Both the position numbers and the translations under genes were made by a program. A DNA stretch of 64,000 nucleotides, taken from contig OMWY01000014.1 in NCBI GenBank assembly GCA_900314885.1, forward strand, positions 21,316-85,315, given 5' to 3'. The DNA comes from an uncultured Eubacteriales bacterium (GTDB lineage: Bacteria; Bacillota; Clostridia; Lachnospirales; Lachnospiraceae). The notes under the pieces were generated by a model. The model was given only the letters and a program-made list of their open reading frames with translations, made no database searches and was not told where the DNA came from. Shown piece by piece: positions 8,838 to 17,380 of the stretch (position 1 is its first letter; each line of letters starts with the position of its first letter).

Positions 8838-8937
8838 TTTCAGGCTGTCTCAATTTGGATACTCCCGCCATTAAAGTTGCGCTTCGCGCAAGGCGGGAGC
8901 TACGAGGCAGCCTTTCAGGCTGTCTCAGTTTGAATAA
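8838..8937. repeat. Long stem-loop flanked by a 23-bp direct repeat
   Basis: Outer arms AGGCTGTCTC (8842-8851) and GAGGCAGCCT (8904-8913), inner arms CTCCCGCC and GGCGGGAG, and a GCGC-TTCG-CGC tip. A 23-bp segment at 8839-8861 is repeated with two changes at 8915-8937, where it includes the last codons and stop of the solute-binding gene. The structure lies in the operon between the binding-protein and permease genes and probably modulates read-through. Confidence 0.65.
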
Positions 8938-10292
8938 TACTGCTTGCAAACCTGCTCGATTGTTGATGTAAATGTATCAGCATCCTTGATATTGCCTGAA
9001 GCGTAGTCCTGATATACTACACCAAGAGCGTTCTGAGCAAGGCCTTCCTTGTTGTCAAGCCAATGCCAGGCGCTTGTCTTTCCGGCCTTTGTATAATCGG
9101 AAATGGTCTCAGCGAAAGGATCGCTTGCGACATATGTGCAGGACTTGAATGGGCTTATGAAGCCTGCCTTCTCAACGAGGATCTTCTGTCCTGCGTCTCC
9201 TGCGCACCACTGAAGGAACTTCTCGGCTTCAGCTGTGTTGTCGTTCTGGAATACTGCCCACCATGAAGGTGAATTTGTCTGGATTGTATCGATGCCATCC
9301 TGGAAAGCGTATGGAAGCATACCAACCTTGAAGTCGCCTGCCGCATCATAAGCTTCCTTGTCATCATTTGTCATTGTAGCTCCGATCCATGATCCCTGGG
9401 TTACAAACGCGTACTTGCCTGAAGCGAAGTTAAGGATCTGCTGATCGTATGTACCTGAAACAAGAAGTGATGGATCTGAATACTGGTTGAAGAGTCCAAT
9501 CATCTCAGCGTATGGCTTAAATCTTGTCTCATCAATCTCACCACCGTTGTTTAACTTGTCAGCATAGGTAGTATCATCTCTTGCGAGGCCTGCGTCCTCA
9601 TAAATGCCGAACATATGGTTACCTGTTGACCAGTAGAGGTTTGTAGCCTCTGCGCAATAGCCGATAACAGCTGTAAGTCCGAGCTCGTCCTTCTTGCTGT
9701 CAAGAGTCTCAAAGGCGCTCTTCATGGAGTCAGGTCCCGTGATAGAAGCAGGATCAATTCCGGCCTTAGAAAGGATATCAGCGTTATAAGCAAGACCTAT
9801 AGCCTCTGTTGTATATGGGAAGCCGATAACCTTGCCATCCGCGTCCTTGTAAGCAGCATCTGTATCGCTTACCCAGGCCTGATTGCTCATATCCGCGAGC
9901 ATTCCGGTCCAGTTAGAGAAATCAGCTGAACCACCGCATACGAAGATATCCGGCATGTTATCTGACTGATAGTAGCCCTTAAGTGTACCCTGAATATCAA
10001 CACCACCACCCATGGACTCGATCTGAACTTCAACTCCGGTCTCATCCTTATAAGCCTGGGCAAGCTCCTTCAACTGGGCGTCAACCTCGATCTTACCATT
10101 TACAAGACGAAGTGAACCGCCTGATGAGCTGCTTCCGGTTGAAGTCGTCGCGCTGCTTGCGGCCTGGCTTGTAGTGCTACCTGATGTGTTAGTTCCGCTA
10201 GTGCTTGTGCTGCTTGATGAGCCGCCGCATCCTGCAAGCATCATAGCAGCCATAGTACCTGTAAGTACTACCGATAATACCTTTTTCCTCAT
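8925..10292 (-). CDS. Sugar ABC transporter solute-binding lipoprotein
   Basis: A 455-residue extracellular binding protein. The lipoprotein signal ends in a LAGC lipobox (Cys about 22), then a Ser/Thr/Gly linker, then a MalE-like two-lobe domain (about 58-455) with repeated Trp-containing ligand regions (GSWIGATM, NSPSWWAVF, SAWHWLD). The start chosen is MRKKVL at 10292, preceded by AAAGGAG; the open frame upstream is non-coding. It is first in the operon with the MalF/MalG permeases and LacI regulator, and divergent from a GH13 enzyme, so alpha-glucan oligosaccharides are the likely ligand. It is strongly similar to the orphan binding protein at 31947-33278. Confidence 0.93.
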   Translation of the reverse strand: MRKKVLSVVLTGTMAAMMLAGCGGSSSSTSTSGTNTSGSTTSQAASSATTSTGSSSSGGSLRLVNGKIEVDAQLKELAQAYKDETGVEVQIESMGGGVDIQGTLKGYYQSDNMPDIFVCGGSADFSNWTGMLADMSNQAWVSDTDAAYKDADGKVIGFPYTTEAIGLAYNADILSKAGIDPASITGPDSMKSAFETLDSKKDELGLTAVIGYCAEATNLYWSTGNHMFGIYEDAGLARDDTTYADKLNNGGEIDETRFKPYAEMIGLFNQYSDPSLLVSGTYDQQILNFASGKYAFVTQGSWIGATMTNDDKEAYDAAGDFKVGMLPYAFQDGIDTIQTNSPSWWAVFQNDNTAEAEKFLQWCAGDAGQKILVEKAGFISPFKSCTYVASDPFAETISDYTKAGKTSAWHWLDNKEGLAQNALGVVYQDYASGNIKDADTFTSTIEQVCKQYYSN

Positions 10293-10363
10293 AGTTTTGC
10301 TCCTTTGTATGTACCGGGTCGATGTATCCGCATCAGCTCCGGTTCCCATCTACTACAATTCCG

Positions 10364-10392
10364 ATAATAGCACGGTTTGGATCAAATGTCAA
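10364..10392 (-). promoter_or_regulatory. Promoter of the solute-binding/permease/LacI operon
   Basis: Minus-strand TTGACA (10392-10387) and TATTAT (10369-10364) are 17 bp apart, a near-consensus promoter. Just upstream is an inverted repeat TTGTGC-N5-GCACAA (about 10400-10416), placed where an activator could bind. Confidence 0.85.
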
Positions 10393-10447
10393 GTACTTTT
10401 TGTGCTTTTTGCACAATTTTATATATTTTCCCGATTTGTTTTTGGGT

Positions 10448-10497
10448 GGTGTTGCGAAACACTAGATTTTGTGGTATTGTTAGTGTTACACAACACC
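10448..10497. promoter_or_regulatory. Paired operator-like palindromes in the divergent region
   Basis: GGTGTTGCGAAACACTA (10448-10464) and TAGTGTTACACAACACC (10481-10497) are inverted copies (15 of 17 match) 16 bp apart. Each contains a GTGTT..AACAC half-palindrome; the first has the central CG typical of LacI-family operators. They are probable binding sites for the operon's LacI-type regulator, controlling both directions. Confidence 0.65.
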
Positions 10498-10537
10498 ATT
10501 GTGAATCTAGTCAAATATCAAGATATATTAACTAAGA

Positions 10538-10566
10538 TTGACCAATAGTACAATATGTGGTAAACT
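10538..10566 (+). promoter_or_regulatory. Promoter of the GH13 gene
   Basis: TTGACC (10538-10543), a 17-bp spacer and TAAACT (10561-10566), about 60 bp before the GH13 start and downstream of the operator pair. Confidence 0.7.
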
Positions 10567-10627
10567 AGGTACTGACAGGATGATTTTGACAGGAAGACCT
10601 CTGTCAGAGATTGGAAGGTGACGGATA

Positions 10628-12541
10628 ATGGCTGAAGAGATAGAGAGATTGTGTGTACTTACGGCTGACGGGGTTACTACGGATGGTATGAGGCTCACTG
10701 CGCCTTCGGGTGAAAATGTGGAGCTGCGTGTGAAAATTCCCCGCTCATGCGGAGTGAAGGAGGCGAAGCTCCTTATAAAAAACGACGAGGAGGACCATTT
10801 CAACGACTATGCCCTTCCATGGGCACGTCTTGATGGGGATTTTGATATATACGAGACAAGGCTTCCGGTAAATGAGGTCGGGTTATATTGGTTCTACGTT
10901 AAGTTCAGGGCCTTCGGCGGAGACTACCTTGTCTGCAGGAATGGCGCTAAGGCTATAGTTGACCACGTGTATGAGGGATTCGCGAGTTTCCAGTTCACAG
11001 TTTACGATAAAGAAATGACTACGCCTGATTTTATAAAGGGCGGCGTATTTTACCATATATTTGTCGACAGATTTTATAAGGGTGAGAGTCAGGCAATCGA
11101 TGACAAGCCATATAACCCGGAGAGACCTGTGGTGAGACGTGATGACTGGGGAGCCGAGCCCGAATGGCGGCCTGATGAGAACGGCGAGATACTGAACAAT
11201 GATTTTTTCGGTGGTAATATCGCGGGGATAAGAGAGAAGCTGCCCTATTTAAATGATCTCGGCGTAACCTGCCTTTATCTCTCCCCGATTTTTGAGGCAT
11301 ATTCTAACCATAAATATGACACCTCCGATTACAGCAAGATTGACTCCATTTTCGGGAACGAAGAGGAATTCAGGAGTCTCTGCGATGAGGCGGCGAGGCT
11401 TGGAATCAGAGTTATACTTGATGGTGTATTTAACCACACGGGCGCTGACAGTATTTATTTTAATAAATTCGGTACATACGGCAAAAAGGTCGGGGCCTAT
11501 AATGACTTTAACAGCCCATATCATAACTGGTATAATTTTATAGTATTTCCGAGAGTTTACAGCAGCTGGTGGGGAATCACTACCCTTCCGACCGTGAATA
11601 AGGACGACAAAAATTACAGGGCATATATGTTCGGTGAAAATGGAATTATAAGAAAATGGCTCCGGGCAGGCGCAAGCGGTTATCGCCTTGATGTAGCCGA
11701 CGAATTATCCGATGATTTTTTAGCCGAATTAAAAAGCGCCGCGCGAACTGAGAAGCAAGATGCCCTCGTGCTAGGCGAAGTTTGGGAGGACGCTTCGAAT
11801 AAATCCGCGTATGGCAAAAGAAAGCATTATTTTCAAGGGCATGAACTCGACTCAGTCATGAATTACCCTCTTAAGGATTCCATAGTAGATTTCGTCCGTC
11901 GAGGTAATGCTGAAAGTCTCGCTTTCGTGGTTGAGAGCGAGCTTGAAAATTATCCCTCTGATGTTATCGACTGCCTGATGAATAACCTTGGCACCCACGA
12001 CACAGCGAGAATTCTGACTGTACTCGGCGGAAGGGAACTTCCTAACGATGCCTCAAGGGAAGAGCGCCATGTCACTAAAATGGCATTCAAGGAATTTAAC
12101 GCTGCGATTGAATTATTAAAAATAGCGGTATTCCTCCAGATGACTCTGCCCGGAGTGCCATGTATCTATTACGGTGATGAGGCCGGTATGGAGGGCTATA
12201 ATGACCCATTTAACAGGGGATGCTTCCCTTGGGGAAATGAAAATATGGACTTAACTGATTTTTATAAGAAAATGATAAAAATCAGAAGGTCAGATCCGGT
12301 TTTTAAGCACAGTGAAACGAAGGTTCTGTACGCCAAGGATTCAATATTTATTTTTGAAAGAAGCGTCGGGAAGGAAAAGTATATTATCGGAGTCAACAGG
12401 AGTTATTTTCCTGTGAAGTACGAAATTATTGATTTCGACAAGCTTAGCAGTGTACAGAATGTCATGGATGGTTATTCCGATGTTGAATCAGAATACATAA
12501 TCATACTACCTTATGGGAAGATGATGCTTAAAATATCGTAA
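10628..12541 (+). CDS. GH13 alpha-amylase-family enzyme, neopullulanase/maltodextrin hydrolase type
   Basis: A 637-residue cytoplasmic enzyme without a signal peptide. An N-terminal beta domain (about 1-125, CBM34-like) precedes the GH13 barrel (about 135-560), followed by a C-terminal beta domain. The catalytic Asp lies in GYRLDVADE (about 355), the acid/base Glu in VLGEVWED (about 383), and the transition-state His-Asp in GTHDTAR (about 457). It would split imported maltodextrins or pullulan fragments. It is divergent from the binding-protein/permease operon and shares the operator region. GAAGGTG precedes the ATG at a good distance. Confidence 0.93.
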   Translation: MAEEIERLCVLTADGVTTDGMRLTAPSGENVELRVKIPRSCGVKEAKLLIKNDEEDHFNDYALPWARLDGDFDIYETRLPVNEVGLYWFYVKFRAFGGDYLVCRNGAKAIVDHVYEGFASFQFTVYDKEMTTPDFIKGGVFYHIFVDRFYKGESQAIDDKPYNPERPVVRRDDWGAEPEWRPDENGEILNNDFFGGNIAGIREKLPYLNDLGVTCLYLSPIFEAYSNHKYDTSDYSKIDSIFGNEEEFRSLCDEAARLGIRVILDGVFNHTGADSIYFNKFGTYGKKVGAYNDFNSPYHNWYNFIVFPRVYSSWWGITTLPTVNKDDKNYRAYMFGENGIIRKWLRAGASGYRLDVADELSDDFLAELKSAARTEKQDALVLGEVWEDASNKSAYGKRKHYFQGHELDSVMNYPLKDSIVDFVRRGNAESLAFVVESELENYPSDVIDCLMNNLGTHDTARILTVLGGRELPNDASREERHVTKMAFKEFNAAIELLKIAVFLQMTLPGVPCIYYGDEAGMEGYNDPFNRGCFPWGNENMDLTDFYKKMIKIRRSDPVFKHSETKVLYAKDSIFIFERSVGKEKYIIGVNRSYFPVKYEIIDFDKLSSVQNVMDGYSDVESEYIIILPYGKMMLKIS

Positions 12542-12545
12542 AACA

Positions 12546-12572
12546 GGCAACTCTCCTACTAGGAGAGTTGCC
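12546..12572. terminator. Bidirectional terminator between convergent GH13 and GH27 genes
   Basis: GGCAACTCTCC (12546-12556) pairs perfectly with GGAGAGTTGCC (12562-12572). It lies 4 nt after the GH13 stop and 5 nt beyond the GH27 stop. On the minus strand it is followed by GTTTT. Confidence 0.85.
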
Positions 12573-12576
12573 ACTA

Positions 12577-13869
12577 TCATTGTAATACAATCATCTCCGC
12601 GCCATGGGCAGGAATTTCTATTTTTATCACACCGTTATTTATATTAGCCTGATTTATTTCTTTGTTTGTCCAGGCGTCGGTAATTTTATTAACCTGCATA
12701 TCTAATTCTGATGTGTCGAAGGTTATCTCTTTTTCGCTGTCGCTTAAATTAAAGAGTGCCAAATACCTCCCTCCATCAATCTCGCTAGTCCAGACAGCAT
12801 GGTCGTCATCGCGGGCAAGCTCTGTCGGATGCGCTCCCTCCTGATTAGCCCGGATAAGATTCTCATTTGTAAGAAGGCCTAATGTGAATTCATCTAACTC
12901 TCTTAAATCTCCTCCCATCATTAACGGAGATTTAAATATACACCACAATGTCATTAATGTCTTCTGTTCATCGCGAGTAAAATTGGTATCTCTTCCCGCC
13001 CTGAAGCCTGTACCAATTCTTCCGAGAGGGAGCATATCGCAGTCAGGGAAGCAACCGGGACTCACATGCTTCTGCCATACTTCGCAGCGCTCAAACATTG
13101 CTTTTAATAATTTCCAGTCATCCCAGAAATCATCCGTGATTCGCCACATATTCGCGTCTCGCTCCATCTGCCAGGCCTTTTCTATTACAGCTGGTCCGGG
13201 TGACAGCGACAGTACCATATCCCTCCCTGAATTATCTATTGCCTTACGGATCATGTGTACTTCAGCTTCGCCATACGGATGGTCAGGATATAAATGCTCG
13301 TGAGCAATATCATCTACCTTAACAAAATCAACACCCCATGAAGCGTAGAGGGCAAATATTGAGTCATAATATTTCTGACCTTCAGGTGTATCCTTAACTC
13401 CATACATATCCCCATTCCATTGGCATATCGAAAATGGATCGGCTACGTCTCTTGCCCTGACATCGGTCCCTATAACCGGACAGTTTAATTCCACTGCCTT
13501 TCTCGGAATTCCTCTCATAATATGAATCCCGAATTTAAGTCCCATAGCGTGAATCTTATCAGCTATGTCCTTAAATCCCTTCCCGTCTGCGGCTGACGGG
13601 AAGCGGTTTACTGCCGGCATCTGCCTGCCGTACTCATCTATTGTGAGATCCGCGAAGTCACGATAGGTAACATTTTCAGTTCCCGCAAGAGGTTCAGACC
13701 ACTGAATGTCACAGACGACGTACTCCCAGCCAAACTTTTTTAGCTTTTCCTCCATAACTTTGGCGTTCTCAAGGAGCTCCACTTCAGTTACATTTGCCGC
13801 GAAACAGTCCCAGCTGTTCCACCCCATAGGCGGCTTAAGCACCACCAAATTTTTGTTTTTAAATAACAT
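12577..13869 (-). CDS. GH27 glycosidase, alpha-galactosidase-like
   Basis: A 430-residue enzyme without a signal peptide, thus cytoplasmic. The GH27 start motif MGWNSWDCF is near residue 16. The nucleophile Asp is in VDFVKVDD (about 185), the acid/base Asp in ITDDFWDDW (about 245), and a C-terminal antiparallel beta domain follows. The family mostly removes alpha-galactose; beta-L-arabinopyranosidase and isomaltodextranase members also exist. The start at 13869 is set by a GGAGG 8 nt upstream; the open frame further up is the promoter repeat. The gene is driven by the first copy of the 35-bp promoter palindrome. A 5' fragment of a paralogue sits at 20056-20237. Confidence 0.92.
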   Translation of the reverse strand: MLFKNKNLVVLKPPMGWNSWDCFAANVTEVELLENAKVMEEKLKKFGWEYVVCDIQWSEPLAGTENVTYRDFADLTIDEYGRQMPAVNRFPSAADGKGFKDIADKIHAMGLKFGIHIMRGIPRKAVELNCPVIGTDVRARDVADPFSICQWNGDMYGVKDTPEGQKYYDSIFALYASWGVDFVKVDDIAHEHLYPDHPYGEAEVHMIRKAIDNSGRDMVLSLSPGPAVIEKAWQMERDANMWRITDDFWDDWKLLKAMFERCEVWQKHVSPGCFPDCDMLPLGRIGTGFRAGRDTNFTRDEQKTLMTLWCIFKSPLMMGGDLRELDEFTLGLLTNENLIRANQEGAHPTELARDDDHAVWTSEIDGGRYLALFNLSDSEKEITFDTSELDMQVNKITDAWTNKEINQANINNGVIKIEIPAHGAEMIVLQ

Positions 13870-13899
13870 TGCCTTCCTCCGTACATTATCACTAAAAAT

Positions 13900-13944
13900 C
13901 CCGTCTTTATGATAAATTCTACCATAAAAACGGGAAAGCGTCAA
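13900..13944 (-). promoter_or_regulatory. Promoter-operator palindrome, copy A (GH27)
   Basis: Minus-strand TTGACG (13944-13939), 17 bp, TAGAAT (13921-13916). The -10 box lies at the centre of a 35-bp palindrome (13900-13934; arms CCCGTCTTTAT and ATAAAAACGGG). The same element occurs at 19530-19574 and 22017-22061. A repressor bound here would cover the -10 region. Confidence 0.85.
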
Positions 13945-13974
13945 TATTGCAACTTTTCTCGCAGCAATGAGATG

Positions 13975-15522
13975 TTAACGTTTAATCACAAATTTCCCAT
14001 CAAAAAGGCCCTCATAGTTATCTAAGTTATGAGCTATTATTACCATGAGACGTTTTATATCCTTCATCCTGCTCATAAAGGTATCAATTGTCACCTGGTT
14101 CATAGCTGAAAATGGTTCGTCAAGGAGTATCACAGGCTTCGCACTACATAGTGCCCTTAGCAAAGCTATCACCTGTTTTTCACCGCCACTAAGATTTTCC
14201 GGCTCAGTACTTTCCTTGACATGCTTTATTATGCTGTCGGGGAAATATGTCTCGTACTCAGCTAGCTTATCTGCGGAGTATGTTCCATAAATAGTCACAT
14301 TATCAAGCAGCGAAGCGTCAAAGATAACCGGGTTCTGAGGGAGGTAGCATACGCTCTCTGAAATGCCATCCGGAAGATCTCTATTATTGTACAATATCTT
14401 ACCTGTATCAGGTTCTTCAAAGTGCATTAGCATTCTGAACAGAACACTCTTTCCTGCGCCATTTTCTCCTGTAACAAGATATTTCCCCGGGTAATCCATT
14501 CTTAATGGTTCTATATGTATTTTAGTATCATTATAATTTTTGGTAAGTTCTGTAGTCGAAATCTCGTGAATTTCCTCAGAATTTGCTGAATCTATTGATC
14601 CACCATTAATAATATCGAGCAGCTTCTTCTGAATATCACGCACAGAAAGCACAGTACCTATCTCTGTATTGAGTTCATACATAGGTTCCATAAATTTGGT
14701 GCTATAGTTAAATGCAATAGTAGCCATGCCTAACGTAATTTTACCATGAAATAGCAATATAGCAACAGCAATAAAAGTAATCAACGACACAGCATCAACC
14801 GAGCCACCATTTATTACCATTGCTAAACTGTTTAATTTTCTGTAATTCATATATTTTAGAAACACACCATTAAGGTCATCATTGTGACGCCTCTTAATAG
14901 TATCCTGGCCATCCCTGTCAAGTATTACATGTGATTTAAAATATGTATGTATCGACTTTGTATATTTTCCTAAACCATCAAGATAAGCCCTGTTTCGCTT
15001 AGCAAGTTCATTAGCCGTAATTCTCGGAACAAATACTGTCAGCACAGTGAATCCTATAATAAATATTGTAACATATACATTCACAAATATTATTAATGAT
15101 ATTCCAAATACGACTATCATTATAGTTGAGTTGAAAATCGAGTAAAGCGGATTCATATAATTTTGCGTCATCTCAGCTATATCGTTCGCCTGCATGGATA
15201 TATATTCAGATATATCATATTCATGAAAGGACTTAAAGTTTCTTGAAATGACTGAATCAAAGAAGTCCTTTTTTAGCATTTTCTCAAACCCCAGTCTTCT
15301 TTTATCACCACACCTATTGCCAAGATATGCCATAAGAAGATACAGAACAAAAGTAACAGTGTAACCAGCAAAGAGCTTTTCCATATATGGCAGGCCTTTT
15401 TTATATCCATCGACGAGCCACCCTGGAAAAAGAAGCATAACCGCTGTCACCACAGATTCGATTATACTTACAACTACTGAGCCGGCGAGTAGCCACCTCA
15501 TTTTGAATAAATACTTTTTCAT
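13975..15522 (-). CDS. ABC exporter (membrane plus ATPase domains) of the RiPP operon
   Basis: A 515-residue half-transporter. Residues 1-300 hold about six transmembrane helices, then an ATPase domain with Walker A GENGAGKS (near 355), signature NLSGGEKQ (near 446) and Walker B VILLDEP (near 470). It has no N-terminal C39 peptidase, so any leader removal must be done elsewhere. It is the last gene of the radical-SAM peptide operon, separated from the precursor gene by the stem-loop at 15566-15600. Its likely role is export of, or self-protection from, the modified peptide. The spacing and context support this, but the substrate is inferred. Confidence 0.85.
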   Translation of the reverse strand: MKKYLFKMRWLLAGSVVVSIIESVVTAVMLLFPGWLVDGYKKGLPYMEKLFAGYTVTFVLYLLMAYLGNRCGDKRRLGFEKMLKKDFFDSVISRNFKSFHEYDISEYISMQANDIAEMTQNYMNPLYSIFNSTIMIVVFGISLIIFVNVYVTIFIIGFTVLTVFVPRITANELAKRNRAYLDGLGKYTKSIHTYFKSHVILDRDGQDTIKRRHNDDLNGVFLKYMNYRKLNSLAMVINGGSVDAVSLITFIAVAILLFHGKITLGMATIAFNYSTKFMEPMYELNTEIGTVLSVRDIQKKLLDIINGGSIDSANSEEIHEISTTELTKNYNDTKIHIEPLRMDYPGKYLVTGENGAGKSVLFRMLMHFEEPDTGKILYNNRDLPDGISESVCYLPQNPVIFDASLLDNVTIYGTYSADKLAEYETYFPDSIIKHVKESTEPENLSGGEKQVIALLRALCSAKPVILLDEPFSAMNQVTIDTFMSRMKDIKRLMVIIAHNLDNYEGLFDGKFVIKR

Positions 15523-15565
15523 TTATTTAAAGTATCCTCCTATAAATCATTATCACAAACACAAT

Positions 15566-15600
15566 AGTATCAGTCGGAGAGCTGTTCTCCGACTGATACT
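15566..15600 (-). terminator. Stem-loop between precursor peptide and exporter genes
   Basis: A perfect 15-bp stem (15566-15580 with 15586-15600; AGTATCAGTCGGAGA and its complement) and a 5-nt loop. There is no strong T-run, so it acts as a partial terminator or mRNA-stabilising structure. This arrangement typically makes the short precursor mRNA more abundant than the exporter message. Confidence 0.75.
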
Positions 15601-15612
15601 TTGGTTTAGGTA

Positions 15613-15699
15613 TTAGTTCTTACCACTGCAGTTTGTATGTTTTACTGCGGCGTTAACTTCTCTTACCTTAACCTCTTTAAGCACAGGCTTTTTGTACAT
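15613..15699 (-). CDS. Candidate RiPP precursor peptide (28 residues)
   Basis: A short gene with a strong AAAGGAG site 7 nt before the ATG at 15699. It begins MYKKPVLKEV and ends AAVKHTNCSGKN. The aromatic-Lys-Lys-Pro-x-Leu-x-Glu start resembles leader regions of radical-SAM-modified peptides, PqqA included, that bind a PqqD-like domain. The C-terminal part holds a single Cys, one His, Thr and Asn as possible modification sites. It lies 46 nt downstream of a radical SAM/SPASM gene and upstream of an ABC exporter. The assignment rests on context, size and leader pattern, not on homology I can confirm. Confidence 0.75.
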   Translation of the reverse strand: MYKKPVLKEVKVREVNAAVKHTNCSGKN

Positions 15700-15745
15700 T
15701 GTTCTCTCCTTTTCGCCCAGGAACAGAGCTATAATATTTATAATA

Positions 15746-16774
15746 TCAACCTTTATGGCTGCTATTATCGATTTTTCTTCTTATTCTTGCCGCCCTACAT
15801 GAATATTCATCCCATAACATTGCATCACCTTTTACAGCTTCAACAATGCCTGTACATCTGACACAATATTCACTGTTTTCACATTTGCTACACTTTGGCA
15901 AGTTCTTCCATCTCAGCCTCCTTACGCTGTTTAAAAAAGGATTGTTCCATAGGGCAGATATTTTGTATGATTGTTCCTTGATATTTCCTAGTTTTTTGTA
16001 CCACAAATTGCAAGGATAACAATCACCATGGGCATCAATAAATAAGCTATAGTTCAGTTCACAACAAATTGGTTTATCAGCATTTTTCTTTTCTTTATAA
16101 ATTCCTCCATAACGTCTTTTGTCTATATACTCAATACAATCAGATAATTGGCTATCACTTATCACTAAGCTCCTTGGGTCTTTATTTCCTTTCACTGATG
16201 GAAATATTCCTTCAGTTGCCAGGTAATCTAAACCATATCTGTCACAGAAGTCTGATATTACCTTATACTCATCGGCATTGTTTTTCATAAGAACTGTTTT
16301 CACCTGAATTCTTATTCCCGCCTCTGAGAGTTTAATCAAATTGTTTATAGTTCTTGTGGCTGTATTCACCCCATTAGTAATGCTGTCATTAATATTATCA
16401 TCCATTGAGAACAAGGTTGTGCTTATGCAGTCTAGTGAAAGTGTCTTTAACTCCGCTATTATATCATCTGTCAGCAGAGATATATTGCTTAATACAGACA
16501 CGTAAAATTTCAATTTACGTGCATATCGTAGTATATCCAGAAAATCTTTTCGTAGAAATACCTCACCACCGGTAAATTCCACTACAAATACACCAAATTT
16601 TCTTAAATTATCTAACAGTTTGAAGATTTCCTTAGTTGTAAGGCCCTCACATGAATAATCTTCTATAAAGCAATGTTGACACCTGTAATTGCACTTTGTC
16701 GTAAGTTCAATACGTACCATATACATATACTTATTTTTTGCATAATACTCCTTCAAGTTAATCTCATTCACCAT
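15746..16774 (-). CDS. Radical SAM/SPASM peptide-modifying enzyme
   Basis: 342 residues. The radical SAM cluster motif CNYRCQHC is at about 28-35, with a TGGEVFLRKD segment near 69 (SAM binding). The C-terminal SPASM-like region has many Cys (PICCELN, CYPCNLW, CSKCENSEYCVRC, then a last Cys) for auxiliary iron-sulfur clusters. This domain pair is typical of enzymes that install crosslinks or other changes on ribosomal peptides. It overlaps the PqqD-like gene by 11 nt and is followed by the 28-residue precursor. An anaerobic host fits the oxygen-sensitive chemistry. The modification type cannot be predicted from the sequence. Confidence 0.9.
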   Translation of the reverse strand: MVNEINLKEYYAKNKYMYMVRIELTTKCNYRCQHCFIEDYSCEGLTTKEIFKLLDNLRKFGVFVVEFTGGEVFLRKDFLDILRYARKLKFYVSVLSNISLLTDDIIAELKTLSLDCISTTLFSMDDNINDSITNGVNTATRTINNLIKLSEAGIRIQVKTVLMKNNADEYKVISDFCDRYGLDYLATEGIFPSVKGNKDPRSLVISDSQLSDCIEYIDKRRYGGIYKEKKNADKPICCELNYSLFIDAHGDCYPCNLWYKKLGNIKEQSYKISALWNNPFLNSVRRLRWKNLPKCSKCENSEYCVRCTGIVEAVKGDAMLWDEYSCRAARIRRKIDNSSHKG

Positions 16775-17042
16775 GCTTTACCAGTCCTGTCTTAAATAAA
16801 GATTTTACAAAGTCAGATACATCATCAACTACTGTTTCAAGACTGACATTATAATAGTTCGCAACCTTATTTTGAAGATCAGTCAATGTAATTCCAACAT
16901 TTTCCGCAATACACATCCATATCATAAGTTCAGTATCTTCAAATTCATAGTACTTTCTTGTTTTCATATTGCAGGCATAAGCAAAACTTTTATCAGGCAC
17001 AATCTGCCACGCTATTTCATCAGAAAATATAATTTTATCCAT
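16764..17042 (-). CDS. PqqD-like RiPP recognition protein
   Basis: A 92-residue protein with the PqqD pattern: N-terminal beta strands carrying a WQIVPDKSFAYACNMKT stretch followed by a helical part ending LVKHG. PqqD/RRE proteins bind leader peptides and present them to the radical SAM enzyme. Its ATG overlaps the ancestral stop of the decayed upstream radical SAM frame (TAATG) and its end overlaps the next radical SAM gene, so translation is tightly coupled. It most likely recognises the leader of the peptide at 15613-15699. Confidence 0.8.
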   Translation of the reverse strand: MDKIIFSDEIAWQIVPDKSFAYACNMKTRKYYEFEDTELMIWMCIAENVGITLTDLQNKVANYYNVSLETVVDDVSDFVKSLFKTGLVKHGE

Positions 17043-17295
17043 TAATAAATATCTCCTTCCGGATCCGACTTATAATTTGTACTTCGTATCTTTGCGAGTA
17101 GACACGTAGCCTCGCAATTTTCTTCGTATTCGCATTATCTATTATCTCATATACCATAGAAGGAGGCAACTCCATCTTATTATTATCAAGGTAACAATGC
17201 TTGCAGTGCCAGTTGCACTCATTGATTAGCTCTATCGTTACAGTGTATAGATTTCGACCTTTAATATATAGCTGTTCTATGCTTATATTATCCAT
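17035..17295 (-). pseudogene. Radical SAM gene reduced to its two ends by internal deletion
   Basis: The first gene of the operon starts like a radical SAM enzyme: about 30 residues, then the cluster motif CNWHCKHC, then a PPSMVYEIIDNA helix, as in the intact paralogue at 16774. After about residue 54 the sequence jumps. One frame ends in an unrelated 30-residue tail at 17035. A second frame entered after the jump reads NCEATCLLAKIRSTNYK and ends at a TAA that overlaps the PqqD-like ATG (TAATG); that is a Cys-rich SPASM-type C-terminus. A deletion of several hundred bases with a frameshift explains both. The product should be inactive, though translation into PqqD remains coupled. Confidence 0.8.
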
Positions 17296-17380
17296 AGCAT
17301 TCGTATTATAACTTACCCTTCCTTTCAGATATTAGTCAATGACAGTTAATTTTGTTGCTCCCGCTTCATCAACTACCAAC

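Noticed and set aside
8838..8937. Integron attC-like site or attachment site
   Set aside because: No integrase, no core-site pattern, and the structure sits inside a transport operon where attenuating hairpins are common.
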